From Pseudomonadota bacterium (GTDB lineage: Bacteria; Pseudomonadota; Gammaproteobacteria; Burkholderiales; Ferrovaceae), in assembly GCA_021805445.1 (NCBI GenBank), contig JAJZFH010000025.1, positions 1 through 51,083 on the forward strand: a DNA stretch of 51,083 nt, written 5' to 3'. Below the pieces are notes generated by a model. It was not told where the DNA came from and made no database searches. It was given only the letters and a program-made list of their open reading frames with translations. Shown here piece by piece: positions 35,309 through 51,021 of this stretch. The translations under genes were made by a program, and so were the position numbers. Numbering within the stretch: position 1 is the first letter of the stretch; every line of letters starts with the position of its first letter.

Positions 35309-35884
35309 ATGAAAGACCCACGAGTGATCAAGAAATACCCCAATCGGCGCTTGTACGATACGCGCTCCAAGCGGTACATCACGCTCTGTGAAGTCAAAAC
35401 GTTGGTCCTCGAACGGGCGCCCTTCCGGGTCATCGACGCCAGAACCCAACAGGACCTGACACGCTGCATCCTGATGCAGATCATCCTGGAAGAGGAATTG
35501 GGCAAATCCCCCCTCTTCAGTTGCGAGATGCTTTCCCGGATGATTCGCTCCTATGGAAGCGGCATGCAACACTTTCTCGGTCATTATCTGGAACAGGGGT
35601 TACGTTACGTGCTCGAACGCCCCCCGCAAGATGCCGGATCGTCTCCCGGCACAGACCTTCAGGACCCGTACCCGGCCAACGACAAACCTTCCCTGCAGGA
35701 TTTGATGGGACACCATCTGGACCAGATCACTCAGTTGTTTCACACGTTACAGCAGCAAGTCGAAAACGCTCCCGTTGCGACTTCACTCCAGAATCAACAC
35801 ATGAGCCCAGTGAATGGAAGCCACGCCGAGCACGATCAACCCCATCTGCAGGGCAGAGGTACGCAGATCCACCCGACGGTGTAA
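35309..35884 (+). CDS. phaR: Polyhydroxyalkanoate synthesis repressor PhaR
   Basis: PhaR binds DNA and PHA granules and represses phasin and its own gene until polymer is made. The N-terminal PHB_acc_N DNA-binding domain is plain: VIKKYPNRRLYDTRSKRYITL, then VIDARTQQDLTRCILMQIILEEE. The remainder is more variable and Gln-rich. ATG 35309 has CAGGA 8 bases before it, giving 191 residues; an upstream in-frame GTG (35282) has no ribosome binding site. No phaC, phaA, phaB or phasin gene is in the window. The last 102 bases overlap zupT on the other strand. The phaR-rimO neighbourhood is a betaproteobacterial trait. Confidence 0.92.
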   Translation: MKDPRVIKKYPNRRLYDTRSKRYITLCEVKTLVLERAPFRVIDARTQQDLTRCILMQIILEEELGKSPLFSCEMLSRMIRSYGSGMQHFLGHYLEQGLRYVLERPPQDAGSSPGTDLQDPYPANDKPSLQDLMGHHLDQITQLFHTLQQQVENAPVATSLQNQHMSPVNGSHAEHDQPHLQGRGTQIHPTV

Positions 35885-36562
35885 CCCGGGAATCAGGTCG
35901 GCCACCGCCACGTAGATCATACTGGCCGAGGCCAGAGCCAAAAGGTAAGGAACCCATTTCTGCAGGGATTGCAAGGCCAGGCAGGCAATGACCGCCCCCA
36001 CCAGGGTGGCCGTACTCGAAAACAGATTGAAGGCCAGGGCACGCGGACGGGACATCCCGGAATGCAGCAAGACCAAGGCGTCCCCCGCTTCCTGAGGCAG
36101 TTCATGGGCAATGATGGCCAGCGCCGTCACCATCCCCAAACGAGTATCGCTGACGAAGGCTGCAGCAATGATGATTCCATCCACGAAATTATGGACCGAA
36201 TCCCCCACCACCACCATGGCCCCCGTCCGCCCCTGAGGCTCATGGGCGTGAGCATGGGCATGAGCTTCCAGTCCGGCCACATCATGGACATGGACGTGCC
36301 GCCAGAGCACCAGTTTTTCCAGCAGAAAAAAAATCAGGATACCCACCAGCACCGTGGCTGAAACCGCTTCCGGGCTGGCCTCATGATGAAAGGCGTGGGG
36401 CAGGATCTCCAGAAAAACAGCCCCCAGCAAGGCGCCAATGGCGTAACTCACCAGCATGGGAACCCAGGCAGGACGGGCAGTATATATGACCAGTGCCGCA
36501 CAAAGCATCGACAATACGCCAGCCACTACCCCTGCCAGCATAGAATTCATCAACGGTGTCAT
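35783..36562 (-). CDS. ZIP-family metal transporter (ZupT-like)
   Basis: ZIP transporters import zinc or other divalent metals through the inner membrane. The 259-residue protein has about seven to eight membrane segments, a His-rich cytoplasmic loop (HVHVHDVAGLEAHAHAHAHE, residues about 87-110), the metal-site helix DSVHNFVDGIIIAAAF and HELPQEAGDALVLL in the next helix. It lies 49 bases after pgeF on the same strand, with a TATAAT in the gap. The first ATG (36562) has no clear ribosome binding site; ATG 36550 or 36541 may be used. Its 3' end overlaps phaR by 102 bases. Confidence 0.87.
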   Translation of the reverse strand: MTPLMNSMLAGVVAGVLSMLCAALVIYTARPAWVPMLVSYAIGALLGAVFLEILPHAFHHEASPEAVSATVLVGILIFFLLEKLVLWRHVHVHDVAGLEAHAHAHAHEPQGRTGAMVVVGDSVHNFVDGIIIAAAFVSDTRLGMVTALAIIAHELPQEAGDALVLLHSGMSRPRALAFNLFSSTATLVGAVIACLALQSLQKWVPYLLALASASMIYVAVADLIPGLHRRVDLRTSALQMGLIVLGVASIHWAHVLILE

Positions 36563-36611
36563 AAAAAAAGCATCAGGAAGGAAACCTTTCCATTATACGC
36601 CCCCCCATGTT

Positions 36612-37334
36612 TCATGGTTCCACCCTCCAAACGACGTGTCCCATGCGACCTGCCCCCAAACCCTCCCGCCGGTAGGAGTAGAACGATTCATTTTCCAGGA
36701 CAGTGCAATGTTCCCCGCCATAAATTCGGGTGACTCCCAGCCGAGCCAGACGCAAGCGCGCCAGCACATAGAGATCCGCCCACCATTTCCCCCTTTGGCC
36801 GGAACGGAAAGCCTCCTCGGATTCGGTCTGAGATCGAAGGAATTGCTCCCGCACCTCTGTGCCCACCTCGAAGGCTTGGGGCCCGATGGCCGGACCCAAC
36901 CAGGCCAGAATGCCTTCGGGGTCTACCGCCATGGCCTGCAGGGTATTTTCCAACACCCCCGCTGCCAGGCCCCGCCATCCGGCATGTGCCGCGCCCACCA
37001 CGGGCTCCTTTTCATGGCAAAAGAGTACGGGCAAACAATCCGCCGTCAACACGATGCATCCGATGCCCGTTTGCCGGGTCACTGAAGCATCCGCCCCCTC
37101 ATCCATCCCTTCCCGCTCCGTTTTGACTCCGACTCCGTGCACCTGGGTCAGCCACCATGGCTGCACCTGCAAGGTTCGCGCCAATGTTTGTCGGTGTTGA
37201 TTCACCTGCTCAGGAGCCGTCGCCCCCTGCAACCCCAAATCCAAACCGCGCCGGGTACTCCAGGTGCGCACTCCGGGAGGAGCGGGCCAATCGACCGGCC
37301 CTCCCGGCAAGAGCGTGCTGGGTCGTTCACCCAT
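36612..37334 (-). CDS. pgeF: Purine nucleoside phosphorylase / peptidoglycan-editing factor (laccase domain, YfiH)
   Basis: This DUF152 family was named polyphenol oxidase, and members act on purine nucleosides; E. coli YfiH also keeps wrong residues out of peptidoglycan precursors. The 240-residue product has the metal-site motifs QVHGVGV, LTADCLPVLF and AAHAGWRGLAAGV, and a C-terminal FYSYRREG. Its start overlaps the rluD stop by 8 bases; rluD-pgeF is a conserved proteobacterial pair. Confidence 0.92.
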   Translation of the reverse strand: MGERPSTLLPGGPVDWPAPPGVRTWSTRRGLDLGLQGATAPEQVNQHRQTLARTLQVQPWWLTQVHGVGVKTEREGMDEGADASVTRQTGIGCIVLTADCLPVLFCHEKEPVVGAAHAGWRGLAAGVLENTLQAMAVDPEGILAWLGPAIGPQAFEVGTEVREQFLRSQTESEEAFRSGQRGKWWADLYVLARLRLARLGVTRIYGGEHCTVLENESFYSYRREGLGAGRMGHVVWRVEP

Positions 37335-38313
37335 GAGAGGCCTCTTCCAGCACCTGGATCAAACGGGCCATATCCTCGGCCAGAGGAATCTCCCAGGCGC
37401 AAGGTTGCTGGGTGTCAGGATGCAGGAATCCCAGATGGAACGCGTGCAGGGCCTGTCGCCCAAAGTCACGCAATGCTGCGCTGCTGCGCCCATCGAGAAT
37501 GACGTTTTTACCCTTGTAGACGGGATCCCCTGCGAGAGGGAACCCCAGATGCTGCATATGCACCCGGATCTGATGGGTACGTCCGGTTTCCAGACGACAT
37601 TCCAGCAAGGTGTGACAAGGCAACCGCCGCACCACCTCGTAGTGCGTGACGGCCGGACGCCCCGCCGTCGTGATGGCCATACGGGTGCGCTGCGTGGCAT
37701 GACGGCCAACAGGCGCCTCTACCGTCCCTCCCTCCAGTACCTGACCCTGAACCAGCGCCCAATAATGTCGATGCACCGTGCGTGCCTGCAACTGACGCAC
37801 CAACTCTCCATGAGCCGTCAACGTCCGTGCCACCACCATCAACCCGCTGGTATCCTTGTCGAGACGATGCACGATCCCGCTGCGGGGGACCCGCGCCACC
37901 GCCGGATCATGAAACAACAAGGCATTCTGCAGAGTCCCGCGCCAGTTTCCATGGCCCGGATGCACCACCAAACCCGCAGGTTTGTGGATGACCCTGAAGG
38001 ACTCCTCCAGCGCCACGGTTTCCATGGGGAGATCCTCCGGAATGACTTCTTCCGAAAAGACTTCCGGCTCGGTCTCCAGCCACAGACTTTCCCCTCCCCA
38101 GACGCGCGTCTTCTGCTGCGCCGGTGCCTGGTCCAGCCGAACCCGCCCCGCCTCGATCTGAACCTGCCAACGGGAGCGTGACCAATCAGGGAAGAGACGG
38201 GCCAGTGCCTGATCGAGACGCAGCCCTCCGCATGCCACGGGAACCTTCAATTCCAGCGGTTCATTCTCTTCAGGACTGTTATAATGGAAAGATTGCATGG
38301 TGAGAATTTTCAT
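37327..38313 (-). CDS. rluD: 23S rRNA pseudouridine synthase RluD
   Basis: RluD makes pseudouridines 1911, 1915 and 1917 in helix 69 of 23S rRNA. The 328-residue protein has an N-terminal S4 domain (GGLRLDQALARLFPDWSRSRW), the catalytic Asp motif HRLDKDTSGLMVVA and the C-terminal GRTHQIRVHMQHLGFPLAGD. I chose ATG 38313 because GGAG lies 6 bases before it; ATG 38298 is the alternative. Its start codon shares the CATG palindrome with the start of bamD on the other strand. Confidence 0.94.
   Translation of the reverse strand: MKILTMQSFHYNSPEENEPLELKVPVACGGLRLDQALARLFPDWSRSRWQVQIEAGRVRLDQAPAQQKTRVWGGESLWLETEPEVFSEEVIPEDLPMETVALEESFRVIHKPAGLVVHPGHGNWRGTLQNALLFHDPAVARVPRSGIVHRLDKDTSGLMVVARTLTAHGELVRQLQARTVHRHYWALVQGQVLEGGTVEAPVGRHATQRTRMAITTAGRPAVTHYEVVRRLPCHTLLECRLETGRTHQIRVHMQHLGFPLAGDPVYKGKNVILDGRSSAALRDFGRQALHAFHLGFLHPDTQQPCAWEIPLAEDMARLIQVLEEASHG
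38277..38285 (+). promoter_or_regulatory. Extended -10 promoter for bamD
   Basis: TGTTATAAT matches the extended -10 consensus TGnTATAAT exactly, 27 bases before the bamD ATG and inside the first codons of rluD. No clear -35 hexamer is visible, as is common for extended -10 promoters. Confidence 0.55.
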
Positions 38314-39136
38314 GAAACACTCCAGTGTACTCCGAAACGTTGCCCTGACTCTCGTCGTGGCCCTGGTGGGCTGTAGCGAACTGGAAAAAAGCGATGACCC
38401 CACCAAAAACTGGTCGGCCGCCAAACTCCACAGCGAAGCCAAAAAGGACCTGCAGGAAGGCAACTATGAGCAGGCCGCCAAGCTCTACGAATCCTTGCAA
38501 TCGCGCTACCCCTACGGCACCTATTCCACTCAGGCCGAACTGGAGCAGATTTACGTCTACTACAAACAACATGAATCCGCCTCGGCAGTCAGCGAAGCCG
38601 ACCGGTTCATCAAGGCGCACCCCAATCACCCGGCCGTGGATTATGCCTATTACATGAAGGGGCTAGCCAACTTCAGCGATGATCTGGGGATTTTTGGCAT
38701 TTACACCGACAGCGATCTGGTGCAGCGGGACACAAAACCGACCAAGGATTCCTTTGATGCCTTCCGTGACTTGATCACCCGCTTCCCCAACAGCCGCTAC
38801 GCCCCCGACGCCATCATCCGCATGAAATATCTGGTCAATGCCCTGGCGCGCAACGATGTGGCCGTGGCACGCTACTATTATCGGCGTCAAGCCTATCTGG
38901 CCTCGACGGATCGGGCCCTGAACATCCTGAGGGACTATCCCCGCACCGCCGCCCAGGAAGATGCGCTCGACATCATGGCGCGCAGTTACGATGCCATGGG
39001 ACTCAAGGATCTGAGTCAGGACACGGTGCGCGTCCTCAAACTGGATTTCCCGAACAGCCGCTACCTGACCGCGCAAGGCGATCTGGCCAAAAAGATCGAA
39101 TGGTGGCGCTTTTGGCAGACCAGCACCAATCAGTGA
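38312..39136 (+). CDS. bamD: Outer membrane protein assembly factor BamD
   Basis: BamD is the essential lipoprotein of the BAM complex that folds beta-barrels into the outer membrane. The product (274 residues) has a signal peptide with lipobox VALVGC (Cys19 or 20 region), then tetratricopeptide repeats with [29 protein letters not shown]-type sequence and the conserved [17 protein letters not shown] 38312 follows GGTGAG by 7 bases; a longer frame from 38297 is unlikely. It is divergent from rluD, as in E. coli. It overlaps ftsB by 7 bases at its 3' end. Confidence 0.95.
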   Translation: MKHSSVLRNVALTLVVALVGCSELEKSDDPTKNWSAAKLHSEAKKDLQEGNYEQAAKLYESLQSRYPYGTYSTQAELEQIYVYYKQHESASAVSEADRFIKAHPNHPAVDYAYYMKGLANFSDDLGIFGIYTDSDLVQRDTKPTKDSFDAFRDLITRFPNSRYAPDAIIRMKYLVNALARNDVAVARYYYRRQAYLASTDRALNILRDYPRTAAQEDALDIMARSYDAMGLKDLSQDTVRVLKLDFPNSRYLTAQGDLAKKIEWWRFWQTSTNQ

Positions 39137-39447
39137 GGGGCAATCGGGGTCGGGGGTGAGGTGACCGTCCAGTACTGGTAAAACATCTCATCCGGGCGCA
39201 CCATCCCCAATTCGTGACGCGCCCGTTCTTCGATGGCGTCGGAACCCGACTTGAGGTCCGCCACCTCGGCACGCAAGGTCTGGTTACGCTTTTCCAGGGA
39301 CTGATTCACGGCGCGCTGCCCCTGAAGTTGGCGCTTCAGGTCCTGACGCCGAACCCAGCCCCCTTTCCCCAATACCAATCCATACCCCAGGGAAAGAATC
39401 AGACCGACCATCAACCAGCGTATCAGACGTATCGTGGTCGGTGACAT
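39130..39447 (-). CDS. ftsB: Cell division protein FtsB
   Basis: FtsB is a small bitopic protein that forms the FtsQLB complex activating septal wall synthesis. The 105-residue product has one membrane helix (about residues 9-27), a coiled coil (about 33-67, [20 protein letters not shown]) and the conserved [14 protein letters not shown]. It is 15 bases downstream of eno; eno-ftsB is a conserved pair. Confidence 0.94.
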   Translation of the reverse strand: MSPTTIRLIRWLMVGLILSLGYGLVLGKGGWVRRQDLKRQLQGQRAVNQSLEKRNQTLRAEVADLKSGSDAIEERARHELGMVRPDEMFYQYWTVTSPPTPIAPH

Positions 39448-39462
39448 GGCTCCTCCTCGTGG

Positions 39463-40776
<1,314 letters not shown>

Positions 40777-40799
40777 TTAATCGGTAGCCCCAACCTCTT

Positions 40800-46838
<6,039 letters not shown>

Positions 46839-46856
46839 TCCCACCTCCAGGTGGGA
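46839..46856 (-). promoter_or_regulatory. Hairpin covering the ribosome binding site of the GGDEF-EAL gene
   Basis: A perfect inverted repeat of 8 bases (TCCCACCT / AGGTGGGA, 2-base centre) ends one base before the ATG at 46838. The mRNA could fold as 7 base pairs with a 4-base loop. The arm nearest the ATG holds the GGAGG ribosome binding site (46848-46844), so folding would mask it. There is no T tract, so it is not a terminator. Confidence 0.55.
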
Positions 46857-46932
46857 TTATATTCCATTTGCAATCGGATTGCCCCGAACGCCCCCTATGA
46901 AATCAGCCCGCCCCCCTCTGAATTTTTCCCAT

Positions 46933-48996
46933 TCAAGTCTTGAAGGTGCGGGTCTGCGTATCCATTTCCCGGACCAGCGCGGACAATACCCGTTCGGCTT
47001 CTTCGATGGTCTGAACCACCACGGCATTTTGCTCGGCTCCTTGGGCAATCTGTTCGATGCGATTGGCCACTTCCCGTCCCTCCGTGCTCTGGGACTGGAC
47101 AGCAGCAACGATGTCCCCGACCCCCGCCATGATCTTTTCCGAACTTTGGGCAATATCATCGATGGTGCTGCCCGCTTTTTCTGCCATTTTTTCACCAAAC
47201 CGCACCTTGTCCACCGCCAACTGGATGCGCGCAATGGCCTCCTTGGTTCCTTCGCCGATGTCCTGCGAAACCTTGCCGATCAGAGCCCCGCTCTGGGCAC
47301 TCTGCCCAGCCAGTTTGCGGACCTCATCCGCCACTACGGCAAACCCCCTGCCTTGTTCACCCGCCCGGGCCGCCTCGATGGCCGCATTGAGCGCCAACAG
47401 GTTGGTCTGGTCCGCAATTTCCTTGATGGCATTCACCAACTCGGTAATCTGTCCCGCGCGTGCACCCAACTGGCGCACCGATTCGGAAGCCTGTAACACC
47501 TCATGGCTGATGGCCCCCATGTTGTCCACCACCTGCACCACGATATCCTTGGCCCCGGACAGGGACCCTGCCGAAAGTTTCTCCACCATGCGCGCGTTGT
47601 CCGCCGTGGCGTCGATACTGGTGGACATCTCCTCCACGCTGGCCGCCGCCGCCTGTGCCGCCTCCGACTGCCGGGTAGACACCTCCGAGGCTACCCGTAC
47701 GGCCTGATTCATCTGGCGCGTACTCCCACTGATGTTGCGCGCCGTTGCGCTGATCTGATCGATCACTGCCCCCATCAATACTTTGGTGGACTGAATTTCG
47801 CAAAGTAATCGGCCCGTCTCGTCCCTTCCTGAAATATCGACCATACGACTGAAATCGCCATCCACGATTTCTTCCAGGTGGGTGGAAACCTCATTCAGGG
47901 GGGCCGACACAAAGCGCCGGGCAACCCAACCAAAGATGAAGAAGAGCAAGACTTGCAACACCAGTTGGGTCATCACCATCATGAAGGTGATCAAATACAG
48001 CCGATGAAAGTTTTCCGACAGGTCGATGGTCAGGTCAGAGGCCCCATTGGACGAACCGACTTCGACGGCATGGCAATTCAGACAATCCGTTTCATGAAAA
48101 TTGTGACTTTCGATATAAGGGGTAATGACGCGCATCAGAGGATGCCCCTCTACCCAACTGAGGGACGCAAAGGGCAACGACTTGCCCGCCTTGACGGAAC
48201 TTTCGATCGTCTGCCTGACCAAAGGGTCATCCAGATGTTCTTCCGGCAACCCCGGACCGAACTGGTTCACCACCTGAGGCGTGCGCACCAGTCGCAGGGC
48301 CGTGAGTTGCTGTCCTTCGATGATCTTTTTGATCATCAATTGGCGATTATGAGGGTCGGTAATGGCGCCCGTGACCATCAGCATATTGGCGCTGTCGATG
48401 ACCTGCATCGCCACGCCATGCCCCTTTCCGACCGCATCGTCGAAGATGGCCTGACGCAGTCGCTGATAGGCCACCACGCTGGCCGTTGTCAGCAATATGA
48501 AGAGGATCGGCTGAACGGCCACTTGCATCTTGATGCGGATGGGTAGCCCGGCAAACCAGCGTCGCAAAGAAAATCTCTGTGCCGGAGGATGCACGGGATG
48601 CTGACGATACAGAGCCTCGGCCGCGCTCACTTCGTTCCGTGAAGGCTTGCGGCGCAGAGACAGGTAACCCACCACCTGCCCCTGACGGAAAACCGGAGAC
48701 ACGGTGGCCCGTACCCAGTAATGGTCACCACTCTTGGCCCGGTTCTTGACGATGCCTCGCCACGGATAGCCGGCCTTGATCGTCTTCCACAAATCCTCGA
48801 AAGCCCAGCGCGGCATATCCGGATGACGCACCAGATTATGACTGGTGCCGACCAGTTCGTCATGGGTGAAACCGGAGATCTCCACGAAAGCATCATTGGC
48901 CTCAGTGATGATCCCCTTGAGATCCGTCCGGGTGATGAACACATGAGAATCGGGGTAATCGATCTCCCGTTGTGTCACAGGACCATTATTTTTCAT
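46933..48996 (-). CDS. Aer-like methyl-accepting chemotaxis protein with periplasmic heme c motif
   Basis: A 687-residue chemoreceptor. Residues 10-130 are a PAS domain highly like Aer: NLVRHPDMP and [11 protein letters not shown] place R57, H58, D60 and W79 at the same numbers as the FAD-binding residues of E. coli Aer. Membrane helices are at about 157-177 and 334-357. The loop between them (about 178-333) would be periplasmic and contains CLNCH (C305, C308, H309), the site for covalent heme c. A HAMP domain (358-410) and an MCP signalling domain follow ([20 protein letters not shown], then EVRKLAGQS). AAGGA lies 8 bases before the ATG. It lies 88 bases (mostly featureless apart from the GGDEF-EAL hairpin) before the next gene, and a sigma-28-like promoter is upstream. 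Confidence 0.92.
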   Translation of the reverse strand: MKNNGPVTQREIDYPDSHVFITRTDLKGIITEANDAFVEISGFTHDELVGTSHNLVRHPDMPRWAFEDLWKTIKAGYPWRGIVKNRAKSGDHYWVRATVSPVFRQGQVVGYLSLRRKPSRNEVSAAEALYRQHPVHPPAQRFSLRRWFAGLPIRIKMQVAVQPILFILLTTASVVAYQRLRQAIFDDAVGKGHGVAMQVIDSANMLMVTGAITDPHNRQLMIKKIIEGQQLTALRLVRTPQVVNQFGPGLPEEHLDDPLVRQTIESSVKAGKSLPFASLSWVEGHPLMRVITPYIESHNFHETDCLNCHAVEVGSSNGASDLTIDLSENFHRLYLITFMMVMTQLVLQVLLFFIFGWVARRFVSAPLNEVSTHLEEIVDGDFSRMVDISGRDETGRLLCEIQSTKVLMGAVIDQISATARNISGSTRQMNQAVRVASEVSTRQSEAAQAAAASVEEMSTSIDATADNARMVEKLSAGSLSGAKDIVVQVVDNMGAISHEVLQASESVRQLGARAGQITELVNAIKEIADQTNLLALNAAIEAARAGEQGRGFAVVADEVRKLAGQSAQSGALIGKVSQDIGEGTKEAIARIQLAVDKVRFGEKMAEKAGSTIDDIAQSSEKIMAGVGDIVAAVQSQSTEGREVANRIEQIAQGAEQNAVVVQTIEEAERVLSALVREMDTQTRTFKT

Positions 48997-49039
48997 GAGT
49001 ATTTCCTTCCGCCTCTTAATTCACATCCCTATCCGGGTG

Positions 49040-49066
49040 CTATCGGATGATTCGACCCAAACTTGA
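49040..49066 (-). promoter_or_regulatory. Candidate sigma-28 (FliA) promoter of the chemoreceptor gene
   Basis: On the minus strand TCAAGTTT (49066-49059), an 11-base spacer and TCCGATAG (49047-49040) match the sigma-28 consensus TAAAGTTT-N11-GCCGATAA at 7 of 8 and 6 of 8 positions, with exact spacing. Transcription would begin about 40 bases before the chemoreceptor ATG. The remainder of the interval 48997-49276 is AT-rich and shows no other clear signal. Confidence 0.65.
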
Positions 49067-49276
49067 GAGATTTAACCCAGCCCCTAGCATACCTGTATTA
49101 CCCCCATGCCGTCTCTTTCCAAAAACACCACTTTACAGCCCCAATTCTCCCTTTTGCTCTCTTTCCAAAACCTCGCCACAGTGCGACAATCATCCGTCTT
49201 CATCAAAATCACTGGCGTTTTCCCCTGTTATCATATTATTTCAGTAACGCAACCCGTTCCCTCGACAATTCCGGAC

Positions 49277-49993
49277 GTGACCCTGACCCCTTTTCTTGCC
49301 CTTTTGCACGCGCGAACTTCCAGTTCCACTGTTTTCAACCCATGGCGGGATACAGACTCGCTCAATGATTCCAGCCCGACGGCTCCGCAACAACGCCTCT
49401 CCCATCTGACCCGCTATCTGGAGGAACGCCTGAACCGGGCACGCTGGATCCTGATTGCTGAAGCCCCCGGTTACCAGGGCGCCAAGTTTTCCGGTTGTGC
49501 GATGACCAGTGAACGACGCTTGCTCGAAGACACGGGCACCATGCCCCCGAAGAGCGGGAACCCGGCACCGACTCACCGCTTTTTTTCAGGGGACAAATTC
49601 CGCACCAGCCGGACGTTACTCTCCAATGGTCGACAAAATCCTGCAGGGGCTCTGGAACCCACCGCGACCATGGTATGGAACACGATGCTGGGACTCGGCC
49701 ACAGCCATGATTTCGTGTTGTGGAACGCCTTTGCCTGGCATCCCCACCACCCGCTCAACCCCCTCACCAACCGCACCCCCACCGACACAGAGTTGGAGTC
49801 CGGCAAGGATACCCTCAAGGCCTTTCTGTCGTTATTCCCGCAGGGCCACCTCATTGCCATCGGGCGCAAGAGCCAGGCAACCCTGGCCTCCCTCGGGATA
49901 AGCGCCCACCCGGTGCGCCACCCCGCCAATGGGGGAGGCAGTTTATTCCATCAACAAATGCGGGGGCTCCTGGCCGCCAGCGCCAATCCGTAA
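49277..49993 (+). CDS. Uracil-DNA glycosylase superfamily protein
   Basis: Probable base-excision DNA glycosylase-like protein of 238 residues. The motif-A-like LIAEAPGYQGAKFSG (near residues 58-73) and a motif-B-like VRHPANGG (near 213-220) resemble the GEAPG and HPS motifs of family 4/5 uracil glycosylases; VLWNAFAWHPH resembles the central motif. The family 4 glutamate after GEAPG-x-x is replaced by Gly, so enzymatic activity is not assured. I chose GTG 49277, where similarity begins; it has only a weak ribosome binding site, and the frame extends to ATG 49106 through AT-rich low-complexity sequence. Its 3' end overlaps glk by 43 bases. Confidence 0.7.
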   Translation: MTLTPFLALLHARTSSSTVFNPWRDTDSLNDSSPTAPQQRLSHLTRYLEERLNRARWILIAEAPGYQGAKFSGCAMTSERRLLEDTGTMPPKSGNPAPTHRFFSGDKFRTSRTLLSNGRQNPAGALEPTATMVWNTMLGLGHSHDFVLWNAFAWHPHHPLNPLTNRTPTDTELESGKDTLKAFLSLFPQGHLIAIGRKSQATLASLGISAHPVRHPANGGGSLFHQQMRGLLAASANP

Positions 49994-50937
49994 AGAGCCA
50001 CCCGGTCCGTCATAATGACCCGCACGGGCATGGCTTCCAGCAGGGGACGCATGCGTCCCTTATCCACAAAAGACTCCAGGAAACCCGGTTGGCGTAGCAA
50101 GGGCAGGATTTTTGGGGCAATCCCCCCGCCCACATACACGCCACCGCGACTCATCACCTTGAGCGCCAGATTGCCCGCCTCCGCACCATACAAACGGACG
50201 AACCAATGCATCAATTCCACACACAGTGGATCCGTTGCTTCCAGTGCTGCCTGCGCCAGTACCGCGCCCGCAGAGCCCCCCTCCTCCAATGCCGCCTGCA
50301 ACCAGGCGGGGATAGATGAACGTTCGTAGGCCCGTAAAAACTCATGGAGTTCGGGCAAGGCCATCCCCGAGACCACCCGCTCCCAACTGACATGGCCATG
50401 ACGCGCCTGAAGAAATCGCCAGAGCGCCATCTCCCGTTCCGTGCGGGGGGCAAAGGAGGCATGTCCCCCCTCCGTGGCAAAAGGGTAAAAACGGGCACCA
50501 TCCCAATGAATACCCGCCTCACCCAACCCAGTTCCCGCCGCAATCACGGCACGGTTCCCTTCTCCGGGCACCCCTACCTGCAAGGAAAAAAGTTCATCCC
50601 CCTCCAGGGCCGGCAGCCCCCAGGCCACAGCTTCCAGATCATTGAGCAGGACACACTCGACCCCGAAGTGTTGACGTAGGGCCGCCCCCTCCACCACCCA
50701 GGGGAGGTTGGTCACCTGGGCGCGCTGCCCGGAAACCGGGCCCGCCACCCCCAGCGCAATCCCTTCCACAGGGAAATCCACCTGAGTCAGGTATTCTTCC
50801 AATACGGCTTCCAAAGTGGCATAGTGCAGACTGGGGTACGCCCGTACCTCCATCAACACCACCGCCGCACCCTCTCCCTCGGCCAATGCCAGACGCGTTT
50901 TGGTCCCGCCGATGTCCCCCACCAGAATCCGTTTCAT
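49951..50937 (-). CDS. glk: Glucokinase
   Basis: Glk phosphorylates glucose to glucose 6-phosphate with ATP. The 328-residue protein starts with ILVGDIGGTKTRLAL (phosphate-binding), has GVAGPVSGQRAQVTNLPWVV, LLNDLEAVAWGL, AAGTGLGEAGI and the sugar-binding EGGHASFAPRTERE, and ends with GGVYVGGGIAPKIL. This is the bacterial group A (E. coli-like) glucokinase. GGGAGAGAG is the ribosome binding site. A TATAAT lies 36 bases upstream. Confidence 0.95.
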   Translation of the reverse strand: MKRILVGDIGGTKTRLALAEGEGAAVVLMEVRAYPSLHYATLEAVLEEYLTQVDFPVEGIALGVAGPVSGQRAQVTNLPWVVEGAALRQHFGVECVLLNDLEAVAWGLPALEGDELFSLQVGVPGEGNRAVIAAGTGLGEAGIHWDGARFYPFATEGGHASFAPRTEREMALWRFLQARHGHVSWERVVSGMALPELHEFLRAYERSSIPAWLQAALEEGGSAGAVLAQAALEATDPLCVELMHWFVRLYGAEAGNLALKVMSRGGVYVGGGIAPKILPLLRQPGFLESFVDKGRMRPLLEAMPVRVIMTDRVALYGLALAARSPRIC

Positions 50938-50972
50938 CTCTCTCCCAACGTCAAATCACCCACCATACGCCG

Positions 50973-50978
50973 ATTATA
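50973..50978 (-). promoter_or_regulatory. Possible -10 box for glk
   Basis: A perfect TATAAT on the minus strand lies 36 bases before the glk start. No acceptable -35 is seen at 16-18 bases, and there is no extended -10 TG. It could still be a weak or activator-dependent promoter. Confidence 0.3.
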
Positions 50979-51021
50979 GCCAACCGGATCGTGAAGTTGG
51001 GTTGGCAGTCTCGATGCCGGG

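Noticed and set aside
36592-36597. TATAAT on the minus strand upstream of zupT
   Set aside because: No -35 hexamer or TG extension at suitable spacing; not listed as a promoter.
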